Origin: a virus
Direction: 5' to 3' (one strand)
DNA length: 29,127 nt
Virus record (IMG/VR): IMGVR_UViG_3300031785_000040
Span: 1 to 29,127 of that record
The position numbers and the translations under genes are program-made. The notes beneath the pieces are model-generated. The model had not been told where the DNA came from. It made no database searches and saw only the letters and a program-made list of their open reading frames with translations. The number at the start of each line of letters is the position of its first letter. Within the stretch, counting starts at the first letter, position 1. Shown here piece after piece: positions 6,956 to 15,800 of the stretch.

Positions 6956-7557
6956 AGGAATTTCCTAATTTTATTTCAGTATATGACAATGCTCTTACTA
7001 AAAATGAGTGTAAATTAATCATAGATGAATTTGAATCAAATAAAAATAAACATGTAAGAGGTAAAAGTGGTAATTATGAGGTGCAACCAGAAGTAAAAGA
7101 TTCTACTGATCTTGGTTATGCTATGAATGATAAATCAATTACATCAACTATATTAAGCAAATCATTAAATTTTCATGTAGATTTATATAAAAAACAATAT
7201 CCAGATTTAACTAATTTAATTTATCCTTGGGCATGTATGAATTCATACAACATACAAAAATATGAACCAAATCAGGGATATTTTAGTCACCACTGTGAAG
7301 TTGCAAGTGTTATGACCTCTAGTCGTGTTCTCGTTTGGATGTTCTATCTTAATACAGTTCCTAATGGAGGAACTCTTTTTCCATCTTATGAAATTGGAAC
7401 AAATGCAATACAAGGTAGATTGGTTTTATGGCCAGCATATTGGACTCATGGACACAAAGGACAGATAAGTGACACCCATGTAAAATACATCGCAACTGGG
7501 TGGCATATTTTTACAGAAAAAATAGTTTATTCTTGTCCTATTGATTTCAAAGATTAA
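6952..7557 (+). CDS. 2OG-Fe(II) oxygenase, prolyl-hydroxylase-like
   Basis: A 201-aa dioxygenase. It starts with the EFPNFISVYDNALTKNECKLII opening common to prolyl-hydroxylase-like phage proteins, here residues 3-24. The metal triad is His114-x-Glu116 (SHHCE) with a distal His at 166 or 168 (YWTHGHKG), and Lys178 is the likely 2-oxoglutarate anchor. NGGTLF at 138-143 is the usual strand before the distal histidine. It resembles the first gene of the operon in motif choice (HxE, HxHxG, Lys) more than the middle one. Its last 4 bases overlap the end of the minus-strand glycine-rich adhesin gene, so early and late transcripts run into each other here, with no terminator visible between them. 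Confidence 0.87.
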   Translation: MKEFPNFISVYDNALTKNECKLIIDEFESNKNKHVRGKSGNYEVQPEVKDSTDLGYAMNDKSITSTILSKSLNFHVDLYKKQYPDLTNLIYPWACMNSYNIQKYEPNQGYFSHHCEVASVMTSSRVLVWMFYLNTVPNGGTLFPSYEIGTNAIQGRLVLWPAYWTHGHKGQISDTHVKYIATGWHIFTEKIVYSCPIDFKD

Positions 7558-8570
7558 TAAAAAAGATATTGTGAACCACCTGCAGCACCCGAACCATTAG
7601 CACCTGCTAGACTTTTACCACCAGTAGCATTTCCACCAGATTGACCAGGATTTCCTCCTGCTCCCCCATTTCCACCTTCTGCTTCTGAATCATCTCCTCC
7701 AATACCGCCAGGACCACCAGAATTTTGATTTCCAGATTGACCTGGTTGAGCACCAGCAACACCACTAGTTGTGCCTCCAGAACCAGCGGGTATACCAGCA
7801 CCGCCACCGCCACCTCCACCACTAGCAGAGTTATAGTCACTAAACCAAGCAAAACTGTCATTTTGCTCTGATCCAGAACCTGAACCACCACCTCCACCAC
7901 CAGCGATTATTGCACCACCACTAGCAATAGAAATAACATTTTGCATACCAGGTATTAATTTCATTGCACTCGATCCAACACCACCGTTTGCTCCAGCACT
8001 TTCTTCATTTCCTGTACTTCCACCGTTACCACCCTTACCAGCAACAACACCTTGTGAACCAACATCTATGGAAAAAGTCGTTGCACTTGGCCAACCAGCT
8101 TGAGAGTTATTATTATTTGTATTACCTGTTTTAACTGCAACATGAGATTGACTACTAGCACCAGCAGAACCAAATGTCTTATTAATATGAATTATAACCT
8201 TCTTACCACCACGCCATCCATTTTTATTAATACTACTTTTATAATTACCAACAATCCTATAATTTCCATTAGCAAATCTATTAGCGTATACATCTAAATT
8301 GAAATTTGTATTACCACTTGAATGCATATCAACAACAATATTTAATTGTTTACCATAAAAATCACTAAATTTTATCTCTCCAGATTTAGGAATACCAGTA
8401 TCTAGAGGTAAATCATTTAATGTGCCTCCAAATGGCACCATACTCTCATTGTTAAAATCTGGATGAGTGTTTCTATAACTACCTAAACTTCTTAATGGAT
8501 TGTTTCCAAATTCTGCTTCAATATCATTTTGAAAACTTAATTGTTGTCCTGATGTTTTATTAATTGCCAT
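7554..8570 (-). CDS. Glycine-rich putative tail-fibre tip adhesin
   Basis: A 338-aa protein in two parts. Residues 1-165 are mixed and include a short phage structural segment, GEIKFSDFYGK at 64-74. Residues about 170-333 are dominated by glycine with runs such as GGGGGGGAGIPAG (251-263), alternating with Ser, Asn and Ala. The chain ends in the aromatic QYLFY. Polyglycine-rich C-terminal halves are known from T4-like gp38 adhesins, where Gly-rich helices pack side by side and exposed loops bind the receptor. Placement as the last gene of the fibre block fits that role. Homology to gp38 itself is not shown, and a general Gly-rich structural protein is the alternative. The gene starts 3 bases after the protease stop. 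Confidence 0.7.
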   Translation of the reverse strand: MAINKTSGQQLSFQNDIEAEFGNNPLRSLGSYRNTHPDFNNESMVPFGGTLNDLPLDTGIPKSGEIKFSDFYGKQLNIVVDMHSSGNTNFNLDVYANRFANGNYRIVGNYKSSINKNGWRGGKKVIIHINKTFGSAGASSQSHVAVKTGNTNNNNSQAGWPSATTFSIDVGSQGVVAGKGGNGGSTGNEESAGANGGVGSSAMKLIPGMQNVISIASGGAIIAGGGGGGSGSGSEQNDSFAWFSDYNSASGGGGGGGAGIPAGSGGTTSGVAGAQPGQSGNQNSGGPGGIGGDDSEAEGGNGGAGGNPGQSGGNATGGKSLAGANGSGAAGGSQYLFY

Positions 8571-8573
8571 GTC

Positions 8574-10244
8574 TTAAGAGGTTGTTTGATACCTAACTCT
8601 AGGATATTTAACTGTAGAGGTATTTCTATTCTTATGTAGTTGAGCTGGACTTGCCATACCACTATCAGGTCTTTTCTTAGGAATAAAGGCATAACGATTA
8701 TTACTATCACCAAAACCTTCATATGGTGATTGCTCTGGCAATCCTTGTGAACCAATTTCTGGTAGAGAATTTTCAATTAAATGTTGTAGTGCTTCTGCTT
8801 GAGTAAGATTTGGTTCTTGTTCTGCAAGACAGGCGACTATACCAGCAACTTGAGGACCTGACATACTCGTGCCACTAATAGATGCTAAATGATAGGAACT
8901 ATTTCTAGGATCTTGTGCTGTAGAACCATATTGTTCTGCTATAGCACTCGCCTGATCAAAAACAGCAGAAATAATATCACTTCCAGGTGCCCAAATATCT
9001 ACACGACTACCCCAGTTACTAAAATTAGATTTATATTCTGCAACTTTAGAACCAATTGATCCTACACAAATAACATTATCTGCTGATCCAGGTGATGACC
9101 CTCTTGAAAAATAATAGGGGGTTACACCTACTCTCAGATAATTGTTGTAATCCTGACCTGTTGGAATTTCACAATTCCAATAACTATTTCCAGCAGATGC
9201 TATAACAATGACCCCATCATTTATAGCATCTTGTAAATCAGCATCCACTGCTGAATTTCTACCAGGTACTCTATAAAGAATACTTGCGTATCCATATGGA
9301 CAAGGAATACCATTTGCCTCTAAAGTTGTTACCTTCTGACTGTCTGACATCGAAGACATATCAGTGAGTGTGCCTCGATAGTTTACAGCGTTGAATAAAG
9401 ACAAACTTAAATTACCATAAGAGGATCCCCAACTGTTATTCATTACAGTTGGATTTCTTCTTCCTGTGCTTGTATTAATAGGTTTATTTTTGTGAAAATA
9501 ACGAACATAATCCCACATATATTGAGCCCAACTATTTCCCCCGTAACCAGAGAGAGCACTTGAAAATGCAATATTGTAGATATTTGCGTCTCTTGCCCAT
9601 CCTTGTGTATTACCACATGCGGTTCCTGCAACGTGAGTGCCATGATTTTCATTTGGAGATGCACCAGAGGTACTATACGTATATGTTGTAGGAGTTCCAG
9701 AGTACCCTAAAGCAGAGCTATATTGATACCAATTAAATTGATTTACTCTACTACCACCAGTGCCATCAGTATTAACAGCAAACTCAGGATGATCTGGATT
9801 TACATGACTGTCAGCGATTATGACATCAACATTTTTTCCTGATGAAGTTGTATTAATAGTTTGATTTGATATCTCTGTTGTTGAATCACTTCCCCAATTT
9901 GATACGGAATCTCCTTTTATCATTCTATAAAGACCCCAGTTTTTATCATCAGTTTCAAGAGTTGATGTTGTTTTTTCAAAATCACCAGTTTGTGTCCAAT
10001 GTGGTAAAAATTCAATACCTTGGTCAAATGGATTCAACTCACAAGCAAGCACTCTACTATCTTGACTTATCTCATTTGCTTCTGCTTCAGTAAGCATATA
10101 ATGTGTATTTCGACTAATATTTCTTCTTTGTAATAATTCTACTGCCCTATCTGGAATATGAAGACTTCCACCTGGTGTCTCCATATCATCATAGAGACTT
10201 TGAAGGTCTTCATGAGTCTTACAAGTAACAATATATTCTTTCAT
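8574..10244 (-). CDS. Subtilisin-family (S8) serine protease
   Basis: A 556-aa peptidase S8. Residues about 1-75 look like an inhibitor-type propeptide. The catalytic domain has Asp145 (IIADSHV), His201 (NENHGTHVAGT), the oxyanion Asn353 (SAGNS) and Ser460 (GTSMSGPQVAG), so the triad is complete. About 259 residues separate His from Ser, more than in small subtilisins, suggesting inserted surface loops. No signal peptide is seen, and export would have to be by inclusion in the virion. It sits between fibre genes, which suggests a structural-associated protease acting on phage fibres during maturation or on host surface protein. A strong GGAGG site lies 4 bases before the ATG, inside the end of the upstream gene, with a TAATG overlap. 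Confidence 0.92.
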   Translation of the reverse strand: MKEYIVTCKTHEDLQSLYDDMETPGGSLHIPDRAVELLQRRNISRNTHYMLTEAEANEISQDSRVLACELNPFDQGIEFLPHWTQTGDFEKTTSTLETDDKNWGLYRMIKGDSVSNWGSDSTTEISNQTINTTSSGKNVDVIIADSHVNPDHPEFAVNTDGTGGSRVNQFNWYQYSSALGYSGTPTTYTYSTSGASPNENHGTHVAGTACGNTQGWARDANIYNIAFSSALSGYGGNSWAQYMWDYVRYFHKNKPINTSTGRRNPTVMNNSWGSSYGNLSLSLFNAVNYRGTLTDMSSMSDSQKVTTLEANGIPCPYGYASILYRVPGRNSAVDADLQDAINDGVIVIASAGNSYWNCEIPTGQDYNNYLRVGVTPYYFSRGSSPGSADNVICVGSIGSKVAEYKSNFSNWGSRVDIWAPGSDIISAVFDQASAIAEQYGSTAQDPRNSSYHLASISGTSMSGPQVAGIVACLAEQEPNLTQAEALQHLIENSLPEIGSQGLPEQSPYEGFGDSNNRYAFIPKKRPDSGMASPAQLHKNRNTSTVKYPRVRYQTTS

Positions 10245-12862
10245 TAATCCTCCAACTTAAGGTAATGTAAAGTGACTTGTATTGGGTATGCACTGCTCTC
10301 TTTGTTTACAACTTTAACGTATGTATTAGTTGAGGGAGTACTATCATTATTCCACCCAATTACACCAGGTGTTAATATTTGTGTTGCAGCACCACTTGTA
10401 ATTACTTCAGCAATGACACCAGAACCTGGTAAAGGATCAGTGGTTTCTGCTCTACTTGCGTCATTAGATCTAGAAGTCACATCTGTATATACAGTTACCC
10501 ACGCAGCATAATTTGTTTGAATTTTTTGTAAAACATATGATTTTGCTGTTGTCATATTTAAATCAGCAGCAGATCCAGATGCTAAACTAGCAGTGGTTGC
10601 TGTATCAGTGGTTCTTGATTGAAGACTACTACCACCACCTCCACCAGATGATGTAAATGTTACCTCATCTCCAGTTGAATTTGTTGTGATAGTCATGCCA
10701 GTACCACCAACAAAAGTTACAGTGTCAGTTTTTGAGTCTGCCTGTACAGTATTTTGACCACTAACAGAAATATTAGAAAATGCGTTTTGGTTTACTTCTC
10801 CTCCACCACTATTTGCTTCAAGAGGTGTCCAACTAGCACCATCATATACCTCTAACTTATTGATTGTACTATTAAAAATGAAAGCACCTGTTGCTGTACT
10901 ACCAGCTCCAGTAGTGTGTGCATTTGAAAATACATTTCTTTGAGATGTTGTTACTACAGGTGGAACCATATATGCCATTTTTTGTCTGACACCTGTATTA
11001 TCTGGGATGTTTACTACATCAGAGAAATCAACTGCACATTGTGCTGTATTACCGACTGAGATTGAATTATGAACAAATACATCAGATTTTAATTCAACAT
11101 TTACTGAACTATTTGAAAAGACATCAGTTCCAATCGCAACTCTTCCATCCGTAGTTACTAAAACTTTACTTTCTATGTTAGAGTTGATATGAAGTGCTTT
11201 TCCTTGGTCAGTAGTTCCTATACCTACTCCACTAGAAAATAATTTTGGTATTGTTGAAATACCTGTACTAGGTGAATTGATTAATCCAGTTAAATTTCCA
11301 GTTACATTTCCTTGCAAATCACCAAGAACAGTTGTTACATTCAATGTTCCTGTTGTAAATGATCCTGTGACATTAAGATTACCACCAACATCAAGATCAC
11401 TTGAAATATTAGCACTACCAAAAACATCTAATTTTTTTGAAGGGACTGTCAATCCAATACCTAGTGAACCTCCTATACCAGTCAAGGTCATTAAACGATC
11501 ATTATTAAGACCTCTATGCCAGAAGAAATTACCCTCAACATTATTAGCATTTGCTGCACTTAGATGATAATTGAAATTACCTGTTCCATAATTAATTAAA
11601 TCAAATGACTGTGCTGAACTATAATTTGCACCAATATCCTGACCATATCTTATTTCTGCATTATTAGTGTTGCTTACACCACTTTCTCTACCAACAGTGA
11701 TACCAGCTGTTCCTGTGTCGCTTGTTATTTGTAATTCAGTGTCTCCTGTTTTTCTTAAATGTATATCACTAACTGGATTTGCAACTCCTACTCCAAGTTT
11801 AGATACTGCGGTTATAGTTCCTGATGAATCTATATCTCCAACATTATAAACTTCCGTACCTGTTCCAACCCTACCATCTGTTTCTTTATTAACTATTTCA
11901 TACCATCCTCCTGCGTGTGAGAAGTAACCTCTACCAGTTGAATGAACGTGAGCAAACATACCATGATATGTACTAGCATTGGGCAAGGCACCCATATTAG
12001 AATATAATGATGGTATTTTGTTTTCTCCAGATACACCAGTTATAGTAGAATTAAATGTGGATGTTGCAGGGACAGTTAAATTATCTGATGAATTATTACC
12101 AAGAGTCGTGTTACCAAGTACATTTAAATTTCCATCAACATTGGCGTTTCCAACAGCAGAGAGAGTTGTTACAGTGATATTTGGAGTTCCTTGTAAACCA
12201 CTTGCATTACCAGAGGTATTTTGATTACCAGGTATATTAACACCTGGAAGATCAATACTGGCAGTGCCATCAAAAGGTAATCCACCTATATTTCTTGCAG
12301 TTTGTAATTTAACTGCTGCATCTGCCAGAGTAGCGGTGGTGACATTACCATTAAATGAACCAACAAAAGTTGTTGCTGTTATAATACCTGATGCGTGAAT
12401 ATTACCTACAGAACTAATACCTACACCCATATGTGAAGGTGGGAAACCTCCAACTTGCAAGGTGCTTGTAGCGTTTGTTGTTCCAATTCCACAATTTTGT
12501 GACGTAAGAGCAATACCAGTATTTGAACTTACAAATTGTGTGCTAGGAAGATTTTGTAAATATTGACCATCACCATAAAATGTAACAATTCCTCCACCAC
12601 CTGTGCTTGTAACTATACCACTTTTTATACTTACACCCGCACCAATAATCTCTGTTGGATTGAAAGTTGTTACTGTTAATACACCTGATTGAGCATTAGG
12701 AAAACTTGATATTCCAGATACAATTAAATTACCTTCAACATCAAGTGCTTCAGTAGGAACAGTTTTTCCTATTGCAACCAATCCAGTAGAGGTTACTAAC
12801 AGGTTGTCTTCATCAACCTGAACACCATTCCTAAAATTGAAACTCTTCTTAATATTCGCCAT
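10244..12862 (-). CDS. Tail-fibre / virion structural protein with GIGTT repeats (872 aa)
   Basis: An 872-aa beta-rich fibre protein. The start, ANIKKSFNFRNGVQVDED, leads straight into repeats of the pattern (V/C/L)GIGTTxPxxxLDVxG, seen near residues 28, 124, 465 and 565, each followed by short valine and asparagine-rich strands. Such repeats form trimeric beta fibres. The C-terminal part (about 745-872) is a separate beta-sandwich-like domain, with SYVLQKI, WVTVYTD, GSGVIAEVITSG and HYLKL strands, that recurs at the tips of marine phage fibres. There is no S74 chaperone tail, unlike the two larger fibre proteins. A candidate late promoter overlaps the preceding stop codon. A structural role is well supported; which fibre it belongs to is not. 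Confidence 0.85.
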   Translation of the reverse strand: MANIKKSFNFRNGVQVDEDNLLVTSTGLVAIGKTVPTEALDVEGNLIVSGISSFPNAQSGVLTVTTFNPTEIIGAGVSIKSGIVTSTGGGGIVTFYGDGQYLQNLPSTQFVSSNTGIALTSQNCGIGTTNATSTLQVGGFPPSHMGVGISSVGNIHASGIITATTFVGSFNGNVTTATLADAAVKLQTARNIGGLPFDGTASIDLPGVNIPGNQNTSGNASGLQGTPNITVTTLSAVGNANVDGNLNVLGNTTLGNNSSDNLTVPATSTFNSTITGVSGENKIPSLYSNMGALPNASTYHGMFAHVHSTGRGYFSHAGGWYEIVNKETDGRVGTGTEVYNVGDIDSSGTITAVSKLGVGVANPVSDIHLRKTGDTELQITSDTGTAGITVGRESGVSNTNNAEIRYGQDIGANYSSAQSFDLINYGTGNFNYHLSAANANNVEGNFFWHRGLNNDRLMTLTGIGGSLGIGLTVPSKKLDVFGSANISSDLDVGGNLNVTGSFTTGTLNVTTVLGDLQGNVTGNLTGLINSPSTGISTIPKLFSSGVGIGTTDQGKALHINSNIESKVLVTTDGRVAIGTDVFSNSSVNVELKSDVFVHNSISVGNTAQCAVDFSDVVNIPDNTGVRQKMAYMVPPVVTTSQRNVFSNAHTTGAGSTATGAFIFNSTINKLEVYDGASWTPLEANSGGGEVNQNAFSNISVSGQNTVQADSKTDTVTFVGGTGMTITTNSTGDEVTFTSSGGGGGSSLQSRTTDTATTASLASGSAADLNMTTAKSYVLQKIQTNYAAWVTVYTDVTSRSNDASRAETTDPLPGSGVIAEVITSGAATQILTPGVIGWNNDSTPSTNTYVKVVNKESSAYPIQVTLHYLKLED

Positions 12863-12877
12863 CAGTATTTTTTTAGT

Positions 12878-12885
12878 TATTTATT
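12878..12885 (-). promoter_or_regulatory. Candidate late promoter AATAAATA before 872-aa fibre gene
   Basis: The minus strand reads AATAAATA, a 7/8 match to the T4 late box TATAAATA. It lies over the stop codon of the 1949-aa gene, 16 bases before the next ATG. AT-rich context makes chance matches easy; support comes from similar boxes at other gene junctions. Confidence 0.45.
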
Positions 12886-15800
12886 TGTTTTCAAGAGTCT
12901 TAACTTTCGCAGTAAGTTCTTTAACTGCTTCAATCAAAACTGGAATTAATCTATCATAACGAACTGCCTTGACACCATCACCTCTTGTAGTTGTAACACC
13001 AGGTAATCCAAGTGCTTCAACTTCTTGTGCAAGAATTCCTGTATCCTTAGTACCATTTTCATATGGAAGTAAGGTGAATAAATCAGTGCTCCATGTAAAT
13101 GTGTTACCACTTAACTTATTAATCATATCAAGTGCATTTTGTATTGGTGAAATATCTTTCTTCAATGTCATATCAGATGCACTAAATGCTATAAGATCAC
13201 CTGTTGATTCAAGATTACCATATGTTTTAACACCAGTTTGAGTTGTCTCAAGTCTAAGTCCAGTATTACTACCATTCCAATGTAATTTTACTGCACCAGA
13301 ACCACTAAACTCTCCCATCATGGAAGTTCCATTAGTTTTAGTGATATAAACTATTCCATCACTTTGTAGGAATAGTTGTCCAGTTCCAGTCTCTCTGACG
13401 ATAGAATTTCCACCATCATGCAATATTTCTAAATCATTATTATCACCGAGAAATAATTTCTTACCATCTAGTAATTTAATCTCAAGACCAGTTCCTGATA
13501 GTGTAGTGCTATTGAAAGTAAGGTTAGCAGAGGTGGTTGTATCGTTGGTGGAAGAATTAAATAAAACTCTATTGGCAGCACCAACAACATCAGTTGCTAA
13601 TGATGCTGTGGTTGAGTTACCTGCAAAATTACCACTGAAGTTTGGACAAGATAAAGTATTTGTAGAAGCTGTAAATGTTAAGTCAATATCAGTCGTGCCC
13701 AAAATCATCGTGCCTGATGCCAGATGAGTTAAAACAACTTGTTGTGTATCTCCATTTGTACCTGATGGGAATAAAGTTGCACCAGTATTTGTTAGTTGAG
13801 CTCCATCACCAATGAAATTAGTCGCTGTGACATTATTGAATCCAGAAATGTTACTATTTCCATCAAACTCACCAGTACCGTTTATATCTCCTCCAATGTA
13901 AATATCTTTTGCAATTCCAACACCACCCTTAACAACAAGAGAACCAGTATTGATACTTGTTGAATTAAGAGTATTATTGAGATTAGCAATACCTTGAACA
14001 GTAAGGTTATCATTATGTCTTACGGAACCGTTGAATGTTACAGGACCATCAAATTGTGATAGAATATTTTTAGATGTTCCACCTTCAACAAGTAGTCTTT
14101 CTTTAACAATAACTTCGTCAGCAACTATACTTAAACGATTTGGATCTTCACCAGTGATAGTGGGTACGGGAATATCAAATGTTGTTTGTTGTCCACTTGC
14201 TGATGATGTTTTTGTATTTCCAATATAGAAATCACCTTTATCATTCATACCAGTGTAAACTACGTTACCACAAGATGTTTCTTGTGCCTGTGATAAGAAC
14301 TCTTCTCTCTCACTCAAAGTTCTATTCTGTAACTGAGGTAGAGCAGTAGAATAGTTACCTGGACCATAACCAACGTATTCAAATGTGTGACCTGAAGCTC
14401 TTAAAATAGATGGTCTTCTTAGTTCAATTGGTAATGGTTTTATTTTCTTAAGATGTGAGAATTGTTTATGAGTATTATTTCGACTACCTAATACACCACG
14501 AATAACCTCTATTGCTTGTCCACCACCTAGAGTGTTCTTCGCAATTCTCATTATCTCATCATTTACCTGCACGTAAGAACCTATTGGGAAACGTGACATT
14601 ATATTTTCACCAACTGTATTACCATTAGGTAATAATATTTGAATACTTGTTTCTGACTTATCAATATCTTCGTTTGCTACGAGATAATCATGGTCATAAA
14701 CAGACATACCTCTCACTGCAACATTTTCCTCTCCTACACCTGATGCAGCGTCATGAGCAGATAATCCATGTTTTAAAATATATACTGGACTTGTAATATC
14801 ACTTGGTGATTTTGCAGATATAGTTTCTTCTAATTGACCAGTTGTAGCATTGACTGAACTAGAATGAGTATTAACTATAAAATCACCTAAACTTTCATTA
14901 GAAGCATTAAGAAGTCTAAAACTGTTTCCAACCATTAAACTGGTTGCTGAGTGAGATGTTATAGTTACGATCCCTGCAACAGAGTCATATATTTTAGAAC
15001 CACTTTTGATAGAAGACCAAGCACCCATATCAACAACTTGTTGACCATTTAAGATAAGATCACTTGCTTCCTTATGAATTGATATTGAATTTTTAGAGGT
15101 AATACTATTAATTCTATGGTATGAATCGGTTCCAGTTGATATACCAGTGATTTGCACATAACAACCAGTTGCAGATGATATACCAACATCTGACGTTACA
15201 ACAAATCCACTAGCGTTTCCACCAATACCACCAGTTACAACGTCTTGTGAATCAAAGTAAAGTTGTTCTCCATTTTTATATCCAGAACCACCATCAGTAA
15301 TTGTAGCAGCAATAGCAACACCATTTTGAACTGTAACATTTGCAGTCGCTCCATCCCAGTTAGAATTGGATGCTGTAGAAGTATTGTTTAATAATTTAAT
15401 ATTATGATATGTTGCTTGACCTGATGCTGGTAGATGATTAGAACCACCAGTTAACGAACTAGGTGAAACATATTTTAATGATTCAAAACTGTGTTCTTTA
15501 TCAAATGTAAGTGTTGCAAGAGTACCAGCAACATTTGTGGATATTGATGAAATAGTATTACTAATATCAAAACCACTTATGAAATTATTTGTAGTTTCTC
15601 TTGTAATACTTTTCTTTAAATCGTTGGTTACAACATCACCTATAGGAAAATTCTTAGCAAATGAATTTGCTTCAGGTGGATTATCATTTACATTATCACG
15701 ATCATATTCTGGATATAGATTAACAATATTTTGATTAAACTTATCATCAGAAAACTCACTAGATGGATCAACCATCTTATTATTTGAATTTAATACAAAT

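Noticed and set aside
7607-7900. Second minus-strand open frame inside the glycine-rich gene
   Set aside because: It is an out-of-frame reading of GGN-rich DNA that yields Val/Leu-rich low complexity; the other frame extends beyond it on both sides and carries structural motifs.
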